Assembly (NCBI GenBank): GCA_011365025.1
Contig: RDOF01000029.1
Location: forward strand, 1 to 39,303
Origin: Candidatus Thorarchaeota archaeon
GTDB lineage: Archaea > Asgardarchaeota > Thorarchaeia > Thorarchaeales > Thorarchaeaceae
Length of the DNA: 39,303 nucleotides
Direction: 5' to 3'
Each line of letters starts with the position of its first letter. Position 1 is the first letter of the stretch. This document shows, piece after piece, positions 24,377 to 32,378 of this stretch. Below the pieces are notes generated by a model. The model saw nothing but the letters and a program-made list of their open reading frames with translations. It was not told the DNA's origin and ran no database searches. The translations under genes were made by a program, and so were the position numbers.

Positions 24377-25186
24377 CTACATCCGTTTATCGCGCGCTGG
24401 TCCCCCTGCCACCGAGCCACTTGTGCGCCACTGTTCAAAGATTGCCATATACATACACTCCATCGGTGAAATCCACATCTCAGATGAGTCAAAGGATGCG
24501 TCAACAAATTCAACAGGTGCATCGCGGATAAGAGCTGCAGGCACAGATTCATTGGATTCACCCATGACAGCGGTGCAGGCGGATGCAAGATTGTCTGCAA
24601 CTGCCCTTCGAGTTATGCGAAGCTCGTTTCCAAAAAGGTCCTTTCGACCTCTATCGTCAGCCACTGGCCGAAAGCCTGCGACGCCGAGCGCCATTCCTAT
24701 GTTACCCAGACGAAGAGGCTGTGTTCGGCTGTCGATTACAATTACGCCAATTTGCTTGCCATACCTCTCAAGAGCCTCTTTCCTTAAACGCTCTGCACTT
24801 GCACGCGGATTCTCTGGAAGGAGAGAGGCATAACCCGGGGGCACATTGGATTTGTCCACGCCAGCGTTCGCCATGAGAGTATTGTCCTTAATTGTCAGTA
24901 CGACATGTGGAATACCACCAAGGACTTCGTCAGCCTCATCAAGAACGAGCTGCGCCACTTCTGGTAGCAGGACGTACTTATCAGAGAGGTCTTGAGCCTG
25001 CCTCGATACTTCGACGTCTTCCAGGTTCACGACACGACCCTCTGTGGTGCCAAGGGGCGTTTCGGCAACGCCCAATATATCACCGTCCAGAAGAGTGTAT
25101 CCTGACCTCTCAAGTGCCTCCAATAGAACCTCTATGAAATCATCTTCTTGGGTAATCACGCGGGTCTTAATCGGAACGACAAGCAA
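24377..25186 (-). CDS. cofE: coenzyme F420-0:L-glutamate ligase CofE
   Basis: Adds gamma-linked glutamates to F420-0 to form coenzyme F420. The 269-residue protein has the expected motifs: VPIKTRVI at the start, NAGVDKSN near 107-114, SRTQPLRLGNIGMALGVAGF near 152-171, and DLFGNELRITRRAVADNLASAC near 182-203. TTG 25186 is the start, with AGAGGT seven bases upstream. It is downstream of the corrinoid and methyltransferase genes in the same direction after an 80-base gap, which fits F420-using C1 metabolism. Confidence 0.88.
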   Translation of the reverse strand: MLVVPIKTRVITQEDDFIEVLLEALERSGYTLLDGDILGVAETPLGTTEGRVVNLEDVEVSRQAQDLSDKYVLLPEVAQLVLDEADEVLGGIPHVVLTIKDNTLMANAGVDKSNVPPGYASLLPENPRASAERLRKEALERYGKQIGVIVIDSRTQPLRLGNIGMALGVAGFRPVADDRGRKDLFGNELRITRRAVADNLASACTAVMGESNESVPAALIRDAPVEFVDASFDSSEMWISPMECMYMAIFEQWRTSGSVAGGPARDKRM

Positions 25187-25266
25187 CTCTGATACCTCTG
25201 CCTGAGAGCGAATGGTATTGAAGATAAAGACTCCTCAGTGAAGAAGTGCCCCAAAAAGAAAGCCGC

Positions 25267-26661
25267 TTACTCCTTCGCTCGTTTCTGTATGTCGATCCTG
25301 GCTTTCATTATGCATTTGTCACCCCTACGTCCACCCATTGGATGCTTGGGCGTACCAAGTGAATTCATGCATCTTGCAGCCACTGCAGCTCCCATTGCCA
25401 ATCCATCTTGGACAAAAAGCAGATTCTTTGTTGGCCAATCCTCTGAAAGCAGCCCCGCTATAATCTGGGGTTTTCTTCCGGTGAGAATTGCCCTGCCAGT
25501 GAATCCAAGACAAGTCTCCGGGAGAAGTAGCTGTTCCTCGTTCGCTACACCTACCAGACGTTCTGCAAGTCGGGCCTGCGAATGGTCGATCACGGCGAGA
25601 AGAAGGTCAATACCACCCTCATCCATTGCACGATGACCAATCCTACCAAGATCATCTAGCCGTGAGCCGTTGTTTCCAACATCGACTCCAATTAGGGCTA
25701 CATCCGCCTCGCTTGCAGCCGCAGGATTAACAGGAACGGTACCGAATCTACTCCCTGAAGTGACTCTTTGTACATCAATCAGACCGTGTATTTCATCAAT
25801 CAAGGCCAGATCAGGTTCTGCCCGCTTCTGCCTCTTTGGTAATATGTCAAGAGTGCATGAAGCTGGTTGATCGGCCAACCCGGACCCCCTAGCTATGGCA
25901 TCGGGTATGGCACCTGCAAGCCCGGTGAAAGAACCAATTGTCTTAGCATAGGGATAACCATCATCGGTGACTCTCCCGGCAAGTGTTGTCCCAAAATCAA
26001 GCGTAAGCACAGGATTCCTGAAATCGATTGATGTACCCTTTGCAGCGCCCTTCAGGCCGGCTGTAACCAATTCACCCTCCATCTCATTTGCCACAATGTC
26101 CGTGCTTGAAGGGGGTAAAGAACTAGCTACCGCTCCATCAAAATAGACCTTTTTGAGCCAAGAAAACTCCTGCAGCCCTGGGGGCAGGTTATCCAATGAT
26201 ATGGAGGCAGTCATTTTCCTTGGTGGAACTCCAGCTCTTAGACATCCGTCTGCCAGAGCCTTGACCATGAGTCCTACCTCAGAGGGCTTGGCAAATCCTG
26301 CAGTCACACCAGTTGACCTAACAACAAAATGAAGGTCTTTTTCTATGTCAACTCGAGCCCGTGCAAAGGTCGTTGTGAGTATATCTGCTATGAACTCGGA
26401 TATTGAATCCTTTGTGAGAGGCACGCCCACAATCGTTTTTCCAAAAACTAGTTCATTTTCACGAGGCGCTCTTACATCCCGTGTCATTCTAACCTCTTTC
26501 TCTACCTCAAAAATCTCAGACGTCCTAAGATTTGTTGAAGCCAAGATACATTTCGTTGTGGTGTTGCCCAATTCGACAGAAGCCACGGTGTAAAACGGTC
26601 CCGTTCTCAAGGATGCAACGCCAATTTGCCGAGGCGTGATTATCTTGGGACCAGCAGCCAT
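25267..26661 (-). CDS. methanogenesis marker 14-like ASKHA-fold protein
   Basis: About 464 residues resembling methanogenesis marker protein 14: VELGNTTTKCIL (ASKHA phosphate-binding loop), EVRMTRDVRAPRENELVFGKTIVGVPLT, VVRSTGVTAGFA, KALADGCLRAGVPPRKMT, VANEMEGELVTAG, and LDFGTTLAGRVTDDGYPYA. Its biochemical role is not established. The ASKHA fold is shared with ATP-dependent reductive activators of corrinoid proteins (RACo/RamA), so an activator role for the neighbouring MtrA-like protein is plausible (inference). ATG 26661 is preferred, with GTGAGG upstream, 13 bases after the mtrH stop; an open frame runs back to 26715, overlapping mtrH. Confidence 0.8.
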   Translation of the reverse strand: MAAGPKIITPRQIGVASLRTGPFYTVASVELGNTTTKCILASTNLRTSEIFEVEKEVRMTRDVRAPRENELVFGKTIVGVPLTKDSISEFIADILTTTFARARVDIEKDLHFVVRSTGVTAGFAKPSEVGLMVKALADGCLRAGVPPRKMTASISLDNLPPGLQEFSWLKKVYFDGAVASSLPPSSTDIVANEMEGELVTAGLKGAAKGTSIDFRNPVLTLDFGTTLAGRVTDDGYPYAKTIGSFTGLAGAIPDAIARGSGLADQPASCTLDILPKRQKRAEPDLALIDEIHGLIDVQRVTSGSRFGTVPVNPAAASEADVALIGVDVGNNGSRLDDLGRIGHRAMDEGGIDLLLAVIDHSQARLAERLVGVANEEQLLLPETCLGFTGRAILTGRKPQIIAGLLSEDWPTKNLLFVQDGLAMGAAVAARCMNSLGTPKHPMGGRRGDKCIMKARIDIQKRAKE

Positions 26662-26674
26662 TATCCTCACACCA

Positions 26675-27610
26675 TCAGAGTAACGTTCGGAAGGGATGTC
26701 CTTCCACTGGATCAACCCCGAATTCCATTTTTACATTTTCTGCAGTAATGACATCACCCATCGCTACAACAGGAAATACTCTGCTTGCATTTTTTATTGG
26801 ACCATAGAGGAGGAAATCACCACCCATTAGTTGGACTATGAGATTGGATGCGACGTCGCATATCTGGTAAGCTTCTTTGTCCGTCTTCTTGTAGCTCTTG
26901 AGCCATGGCCATGAAGAAGGAGCGTTGTGGAATCCTGACCCGGTAGGATGGCCATAGAGCGACTTGGATACGAATGTGAAGGAAGCAGCTATGCCCGCTC
27001 CCGCACCGATTGCCGTTGTTGCGGTATCAATCAGGGGTTTGGTCACGCCGAGGTCCTTTGCAAGTTCGAGAAGGCCTTTCTCAAGGCTAAGAACGCCCAC
27101 TTCTAGTATGGCTCTCCTTCCGGCAATCGATGCATCCTGAGGATTGAAGGCAAGAATAATTGCTGCCTCATGCTGCATCTCTGTCAGAGCGTCAAGCTCA
27201 TTCTGTGTAGCTGAAACTCCAATCGAATTGTAGACTACTCTATCCAGTAATCCGACTTCCTCAGAGTAACGTAGACCAGTTATACGAACATCGGGATCGG
27301 TCGAGCCAATAAGAAAGGGTGCATCTGTCACGACACTCACAAAATCAATGTAGGTCGAGATGGCTTTGTGTGAACTTGAGTAAATTTGGACGAGTGCAGG
27401 ATTTCCAGTAATGTCGGACATCTCGTCTTGTTTAACTATCAAATCCTCGGCCCCAGCTCGATTAATTTTTCCCAATTCAGGGTCCTCAACAACCTTGTCG
27501 CCAGAGTAGAAGATCGTTCCAGCAAGAGCTGTCGGATATTCTCCGGGCATTCCGCCAATCCTGATTCCTCCGATATTGTACACATACTGCTCCTTTTCAA
27601 AGACGAACAT
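26675..27610 (-). CDS. MtrH-like methyltransferase, copy 1
   Basis: 311 residues related to subunit H of tetrahydromethanopterin S-methyltransferase, which moves the methyl group between a methyl-pterin and the corrinoid of MtrA. Shared features: the opening VFEKEQ...IGGIRIGGMPGEYPTALAGTIFY, a TIM-barrel body, VVYNSIGVSATQNELDAL, FNPQDAS, GVTKPLIDTATTAIGAGAGIAASF and GSGFHNAPSSWPWLK. It starts three bases after mtrA and is followed by the marker 14-like gene. No other Mtr membrane subunits are seen. The pterin used cannot be told by eye. Confidence 0.88.
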   Translation of the reverse strand: MFVFEKEQYVYNIGGIRIGGMPGEYPTALAGTIFYSGDKVVEDPELGKINRAGAEDLIVKQDEMSDITGNPALVQIYSSSHKAISTYIDFVSVVTDAPFLIGSTDPDVRITGLRYSEEVGLLDRVVYNSIGVSATQNELDALTEMQHEAAIILAFNPQDASIAGRRAILEVGVLSLEKGLLELAKDLGVTKPLIDTATTAIGAGAGIAASFTFVSKSLYGHPTGSGFHNAPSSWPWLKSYKKTDKEAYQICDVASNLIVQLMGGDFLLYGPIKNASRVFPVVAMGDVITAENVKMEFGVDPVEGHPFRTLL

Positions 27611-27613
27611 GTT

Positions 27614-28297
27614 TCACAGCTCCTTTCCAAATAGTAAAGTTCCAGTATCCGTCGTTCGAACCTCCACTCCAATCAAAGAGGGATGTAGCGAGATTAGGGC
27701 ATGATTTTCCTGAACTCCCACGAGGGAGGAGAAGGGATTAAGTGAAATTCGAAATTCCGGCAATAACGATATTGGCCCGCTTTGGCCCCGGTAGCTTGTA
27801 ACACGGGGGGCAGCTCCAAATTCCACCCACATAGCATCCTCCTGATATTCTCCGGGGGTCCTTGCTACTAGCTCTTTCACTGCTGCCATTATTTCTTCAG
27901 TATTAGAAACGTTAATCATATCAATAAGCTCGACCTGTCTTCGGAACCGCTCTACCGCCTCTAGGGGAATATTCTCAATGTATGGTATTGCCCCAGGAGC
28001 ATCCTTGATCTTTCTCGTTTCGGAATCAATGCCCCAGGTATGTAGTGCTCGAAGTGAGCGACCTGTAAGATGCCCTGGGACCTCAGGACCAGCCAAAATG
28101 AGGAAACGAATTGAAGAATTGGATATCACATTGACGATTACCCGTTCGATTCCAATATTCTCTGTTTTGCAGGTACCTGCTATTCCATACTCGCCTGGAA
28201 TATCGAGCTTCTTCCCAAGGGTGCAAATAGCGACAGGCGAGGTGGGATTCTTCACATGGAAATCTCCGGGAATTGGTGGCCAAGCACGTTCGGTCAT
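27614..28297 (-). CDS. soluble MtrA-like corrinoid protein
   Basis: About 227 residues, homologous to MtrA, the corrinoid-binding subunit of tetrahydromethanopterin S-methyltransferase: SPVAICTLGKKLDIPG, GIAGTCKTENIGIERVIVNVISN, IRFLILAGPEVPGHLTG with the conserved His76 that can ligate cobalt, then GAIPYIENIPLEAVERFRRQVE. Unlike methanogen MtrA it has no C-terminal transmembrane helix; instead there is a soluble beta-rich tail of about 65 residues. It should therefore work in the cytoplasm. ATG 28297 is chosen over GTG 28309 because AGGAGTGAG lies nine bases upstream. It sits between two mtrH-like genes, 14 and 3 bases away. Confidence 0.87.
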   Translation of the reverse strand: MTERAWPPIPGDFHVKNPTSPVAICTLGKKLDIPGEYGIAGTCKTENIGIERVIVNVISNSSIRFLILAGPEVPGHLTGRSLRALHTWGIDSETRKIKDAPGAIPYIENIPLEAVERFRRQVELIDMINVSNTEEIMAAVKELVARTPGEYQEDAMWVEFGAAPRVTSYRGQSGPISLLPEFRISLNPFSSLVGVQENHALISLHPSLIGVEVRTTDTGTLLFGKEL

Positions 28298-28311
28298 TTG
28301 TAATCTCACTC

Positions 28312-29229
28312 CTATTCGAATGTAAGTGGCTCAAATAGAGCACGGTCAATTCCAAGAGCATGTTGCGCCTCAGCCACTGCAGCTGATATTGCATTTCCAA
28401 CCAAAGCAATAGCCGTAAACACCTCTTTCGTTCGAACCATCGACCCATACATTATACAATCAGTCGCAGACATTTGGGCGGCAGTGGATGATGCAACAAT
28501 TGCTGACATATGAGTTGGCTCATCATCAAATCCGAACTGCTTTATGAACCCCCAAGCAGAAGGGGCGTTGTGCGGTGCAAGACACGTCGGAAGTCCCAAT
28601 TCGGCTTTGATTGCTAGTACGGTTCGATAGTCCAGTCCATAGCCAGCTCCGACTGGTAGCGTTGCTGGATCAATAATCATCTTCTTGATTCCGATATTCT
28701 CGGCGGCGGCCATAGAGCCCCTAATTGTATCCATTCTCTCAGCGAGCGAGGTTGCACGAGGCGACCAGCCAAGTACGATAGCCATGTTAAGAGAGCTGTT
28801 CTGAAGCGCGAGTTTTTCATCATCCTTCATTGAGGGATTAATTGAGTTGTATATGGCACGCTCACCAAGACCAGCTGCATTACAGTATTCAATTGCGCGT
28901 ACTCTGGCTTTGGGGTTGGTCGACTCAAACATAAAGGGGCCATCATAGTTTTCAACAAGCCAGGAGAGGTGGCGCTCCATTGCCAGCTCGGTCCGTCCGA
29001 AAGCTTGAAGGAGCAATGGATGACCAGTTCGCTCGACCATCATTTGCCCTGTATCAATCCAACTCCTTGCAAGCTTCTTGTCAAAGAGACCCTCTTTGGT
29101 ATTCTCAACAATAGGTTGTCCTTTGAAGAAGAGACCTCCTACCAAGGCTGTTGGATTTTCACCAGGCTGGCCACCAATAGTCACTCCTCCAAAGCTGATT
29201 GCTTTCTGTTCTTTCTTGAACACATACAT
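28312..29229 (-). CDS. MtrH-like methyltransferase, copy 2
   Basis: 305 residues, the second MtrH relative in the operon: MYVFKKEQKAISFGGVTIGGQPGENPTALVGGLFF, FMFESTNPKARVRAIEYC, AIYNSINPSMKDDEKLAL, IKKMIIDPATLPVGAGYGLDY and CLAPHNAPSAWGF. It differs from copy 1 across the barrel, so it is not a recent duplicate and may take a different methyl donor or acceptor. It starts 12 bases after metF and ends 14 bases before the mtrA start. Confidence 0.88.
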   Translation of the reverse strand: MYVFKKEQKAISFGGVTIGGQPGENPTALVGGLFFKGQPIVENTKEGLFDKKLARSWIDTGQMMVERTGHPLLLQAFGRTELAMERHLSWLVENYDGPFMFESTNPKARVRAIEYCNAAGLGERAIYNSINPSMKDDEKLALQNSSLNMAIVLGWSPRATSLAERMDTIRGSMAAAENIGIKKMIIDPATLPVGAGYGLDYRTVLAIKAELGLPTCLAPHNAPSAWGFIKQFGFDDEPTHMSAIVASSTAAQMSATDCIMYGSMVRTKEVFTAIALVGNAISAAVAEAQHALGIDRALFEPLTFE

Positions 29230-29241
29230 CTTTACTTCACC

Positions 29242-30168
29242 TCAAGCGGGTCGGGGATACAGGTTGCAGGACTTGACTAGACTAGGAATGTTTTCTTCCC
29301 ATCCAACACTCATAATATGAACTCCATGAACACCTGCAATCTCATGGATTGTGTTAATCGTTTCTTCAGCGACTAGAAGCCCTTCAGAACGTATTGCATT
29401 CTTCTGCTTCACTCCTTTAAGTCCAGCCCCTGCGTTTTCGAGCCGGGCAAGAATCTTGTCAGGAATCCGCATTCCGGGAATTCTTGCTCGCATGAATTTT
29501 GCCATTGCCGTACTCTTGAGTGGGATTACACCAGCAAGCACTTTCACTTTTAGAGGACGAACTTTGGACAGAAATGATTCGAATCTGTCCAAATCATAGA
29601 TGGCTTGGGTTTGGAAGAACTGCGCTCCAGCATCTCTCTTCTTTTCGACTCTCCAGACCTGCAGGTCCTGAGGATCTGCAAATGGATTGAAGGTGGCACC
29701 CAGAAAGAATTCTGGAGTCCCCTCAAGTTGTGCCCCTGAAAGGTCAGTTCCGCCCATAAGACACTTCGCCAATTGTATCGCCTGAACAGAGTCTAAGTCA
29801 AATACCGTTTTTGCCTGAGGATGGGTTCCTAAAAGCGAATGGTCACCAGTTATGAAGACGACATTGCGTATCCCAAGTGCATATGCGCCGTAGAGCTGGC
29901 TTTCATACAGAACACGATTTCGGTCTCTGGCGGACATTTGCATTATAGGTTCAGCCCCAGCCTTCAAAACGAAATGAGCACAGACCCCACTATCCATTGT
30001 TGGTATACCGCGAACATTGTCTGTGATATTGATGGCATCGCAGTAATCCTTCACTAATCGCGTTCTCTCCTCTATCAAGGTATGGTCAGCACCATGTGGA
30101 GGAGCGACCTCGCAAGTCACAACGAACTCCTCCGAATTCAATAGACGCTCCAAACGCGATTTTGTCAC
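29242..30168 (-). CDS. metF: methylene-tetrahydrofolate reductase, MetF-like
   Basis: 308-residue TIM-barrel reductase converting a methylene-pterin to the methyl-pterin. Family marks: FVVTCEVAPPHGAD, AINITDNVRGIPTMDSG, QMSARDRNR, VFITGDHSLLGTHPQAKTVFDLDS, FFLGATFNPFADP, AGAQFFQTQAIYDLDRF and VLAGVIPLKSTAMAKFM. GTG 30168 is the start, with AAGGAG about ten bases upstream. The separately encoded MetV partner is the preceding gene, as in acetogen MetVF. Its methyl product would be the substrate of the MtrH/MtrA proteins downstream. Confidence 0.9.
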   Translation of the reverse strand: MTKSRLERLLNSEEFVVTCEVAPPHGADHTLIEERTRLVKDYCDAINITDNVRGIPTMDSGVCAHFVLKAGAEPIMQMSARDRNRVLYESQLYGAYALGIRNVVFITGDHSLLGTHPQAKTVFDLDSVQAIQLAKCLMGGTDLSGAQLEGTPEFFLGATFNPFADPQDLQVWRVEKKRDAGAQFFQTQAIYDLDRFESFLSKVRPLKVKVLAGVIPLKSTAMAKFMRARIPGMRIPDKILARLENAGAGLKGVKQKNAIRSEGLLVAEETINTIHEIAGVHGVHIMSVGWEENIPSLVKSCNLYPRPA

Positions 30169-30253
30169 AACCTCTCACTCCTTGTGAAAGCTGCTCTTGA
30201 GAAACTGTGCATCTCACTTAATTCCTTCGTCAGAAACAGGTAAGTGGTTCCAG

Positions 30254-30919
30254 TTAGAACCCCTCATGCGTAATCGAGCGAGGGCTATGCGTCAAGCTAT
30301 GGTCTCTGATCTCCCAAATCTTCTTGATGTTGTTAAGTTTCCCTAAGGATTTGAGTCGGTCGTAGATAAGCTGCCAAACGCATTCTGTATCCTCATCACG
30401 CTCGCATTTGCCATCCATTGACCCGCCACAGGGACCATTCAGCATCTCCTTAGCGCATCGTGCGATGGGACATATGCCACCAGTGAGATGAAGAACGCAC
30501 TCGCCGCACATCACGCATGTCTCATGATGGACAAATCGTTCCGGCATGACCCCTAGGAAGGTAGTATCAACTGCTGGGAAAGATTCCTTCTCGGGAATTA
30601 AATCAGTTATAGCCTGCGTTGCAACTCCACAGGCCTGAATGAGAAATGCATCAGCATCCTTCAGCATGTCCACGTGCCTATCGAGCTCAAGTTTCACTGC
30701 ATGGATGTCACAGAGGCCGCCCTCAACAAAGATGTATCCTAGCACTTTCATTCCATGTTTTGTGAGCAAATCCTCCATGCTTTCAAGTTGAAGAATGCCT
30801 CCCACATCACAGAGTTGTGCACATCCAGAGTCTCCAAACAGAACAACTTTCTCATAACCCTTCAACATGTCGAGGATTTGGGCCATGGACTTCAAACTCA
30901 TCACGATCACGGGCGCCAC
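30254..30919 (-). CDS. metV: MetV-like Fe-S/zinc partner of methylene-tetrahydrofolate reductase
   Basis: About 220 residues. An N-terminal half of alpha/beta type (VVLFGDSGCAQLCDVGG, IQACGVATQA) is joined to a cysteine-rich C-terminal half: CVMCGECVLHLTGGICPIARCAK, GPCGG, KCERDEDTECVW. This matches the MTHFR-C/MetV family, which partners MetF in the Wood-Ljungdahl pathway and probably feeds it electrons through metal clusters. Start is uncertain: GTG 30919, GTG 30910 (AGGTGG five bases upstream) or ATG 30901. It ends 85 bases before metF. Confidence 0.87.
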   Translation of the reverse strand: MAPVIVMSLKSMAQILDMLKGYEKVVLFGDSGCAQLCDVGGILQLESMEDLLTKHGMKVLGYIFVEGGLCDIHAVKLELDRHVDMLKDADAFLIQACGVATQAITDLIPEKESFPAVDTTFLGVMPERFVHHETCVMCGECVLHLTGGICPIARCAKEMLNGPCGGSMDGKCERDEDTECVWQLIYDRLKSLGKLNNIKKIWEIRDHSLTHSPRSITHEGF

Positions 30920-30992
30920 CTTAGCTTGTGTGTTCTGTCGAGGGGCGCATAAAAGGAGTTGGTTGAAGCTCGCCAGTCTTAATCAACAGCAT

Positions 30993-32282
30993 CTACGCAA
31001 TAGGTTCAAGATGCAGAGAGCCATCCTGCATGGCACGTCGCACCTTTTCAGCTGTTTCGAAACTGAGTGTAACTTGGATGCGAATCATATCCTCCTTGTA
31101 TTCCTGCTCATGGATTTGACCGACTTCATAAAGCCAAGAGAGAAGGGACATTGAACCATCATCATAGGGGAGTTCCAAGATATATCTTCTTAGAGCTGGC
31201 AGCAACGCGTCCACATTCTTGAGCAATTCCGTGAGATTGATGCTTTCTTTCGCTGATATAGGAACTGCATGCTGACCTTCGTCCTCTAGAAGACGGATTC
31301 GTTCAGCAATGTCATCTTCTTCAAGCAGGTCCACTTTATTCAACGCAACAACAAGTGGGATTCCGTTAATGCCGACCTCTGTGAAAGTTTCGTAGCAGGC
31401 ATGCAGTTTGCGGAGCATCTCGGAGGGCGAATCTGACCCGTCCACCACGAGAATAATGACATCAGCATCGCCTATCTCCATCAGAGTTGTGTTGAAGGCT
31501 TGGTACAATGACTTTGGCAGGTCACTAATGAAGCCAACAGAATCAGAGAGAATAATCTGTCTACCTGGAATGGAAAGCTCTGCTGCTTTTGTTGAAAGCG
31601 TTGTGAAAAGTTGGTCTGCAATGGTAACATTAGAACCAGTTAGAGCTGAGTGAAGGGTGCTCTTTCCCGCATTGGTATATCCTGCAAGTGCAATCTCCAG
31701 AAAGCCCTCTTTTGCACGTTTCTGCTTCTTCAGCTGCTGAACCTCTGAGATCTTCTCCAACTTCTGCTGAATAGCAGATATCCTTCGACGAATAGCTTGA
31801 ATCCTAAGGTTGAGAAGATCTTCACCAACGCCGACTTGGTTGGTTGTTGGCCTATCGCCAGTCTGCTCCTTCTGCAGTCTTTGCCTGATTTGAAAGCGTT
31901 CAAAGGGCAGCTCATAGCTAAGTCGTGCTTGCTCTATCTGCAATTTTGCCTGTGGAGTCTTTGCGTGTCTATCGAATATCTCAAGGACTAATTGAGTCCT
32001 GTCGCGAACCTCAGTATCCCAGACTTCCATTAACCGAAATACCTGACTTGATCGAAGCTTTGGGGAAAAGAGGACTACATCAGGTGTGTTAATCTCGATC
32101 CAAGTGGCGATCTCTTCCACTTTGCCGCTACCTAATCCAAATTTGGCAGACGGAGGGCTCACTATGTCGCGTATTCCTATGATATCATACCCTGCAGTCC
32201 GTGCAAGGGCTTCAAACTCATTCAGAAGATTCGGCTCTCTATGACGCCGACGCTGAATAAGCAGCGCCTTTAGGTTGTCCAT
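30993..32282 (-). CDS. hflX: HflX-type ribosome-associated GTPase
   Basis: 429 residues. An N-terminal HflX domain (KFGLGSGKVEEIATWIE, VVLFSPKLRSSQ) is followed by a helical linker of about 50 residues and then the G domain: GYTNAGKSTL (Walker A, near 202-211), LFTTLSTKA switch I, SDSVGFI (G3), NKVDL (G4) and ISAKE (G5). Known HflX proteins split or rescue stalled ribosomes. ATG 32282. It is divergent from the archaeosine transglycosylase gene across 96 bases. The metV gene follows 73 bases downstream in the same direction. Confidence 0.92.
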   Translation of the reverse strand: MDNLKALLIQRRRHREPNLLNEFEALARTAGYDIIGIRDIVSPPSAKFGLGSGKVEEIATWIEINTPDVVLFSPKLRSSQVFRLMEVWDTEVRDRTQLVLEIFDRHAKTPQAKLQIEQARLSYELPFERFQIRQRLQKEQTGDRPTTNQVGVGEDLLNLRIQAIRRRISAIQQKLEKISEVQQLKKQKRAKEGFLEIALAGYTNAGKSTLHSALTGSNVTIADQLFTTLSTKAAELSIPGRQIILSDSVGFISDLPKSLYQAFNTTLMEIGDADVIILVVDGSDSPSEMLRKLHACYETFTEVGINGIPLVVALNKVDLLEEDDIAERIRLLEDEGQHAVPISAKESINLTELLKNVDALLPALRRYILELPYDDGSMSLLSWLYEVGQIHEQEYKEDMIRIQVTLSFETAEKVRRAMQDGSLHLEPIA

Positions 32283-32337
32283 TATCCCACCTTGTTTCGC
32301 AGAATGTCTTAAACCGTTTGATAGTGGTCGAAGGGAA

Positions 32338-32356
32338 AGATTCTTTGAGAGAATCT
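32338..32356. promoter_or_regulatory. inverted repeat between hflX and tgtA
   Basis: AGATTCT and AGAATCT form a perfect 7-bp inverted repeat with a TTGAG spacer, 23 bases before the tgtA ATG. It could be an operator for the divergent genes or a 5' hairpin in the tgtA leader. Confidence 0.4.
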
Positions 32357-32378
32357 AAAGACATCGATATGAGCTCAA

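Noticed and set aside
25267..29229. A methanogenesis locus
   Set aside because: Only MtrA, MtrH and a marker 14 relative are present; there is no methyl-CoM reductase or Mtr membrane subunit here, and MtrA lacks its membrane anchor.
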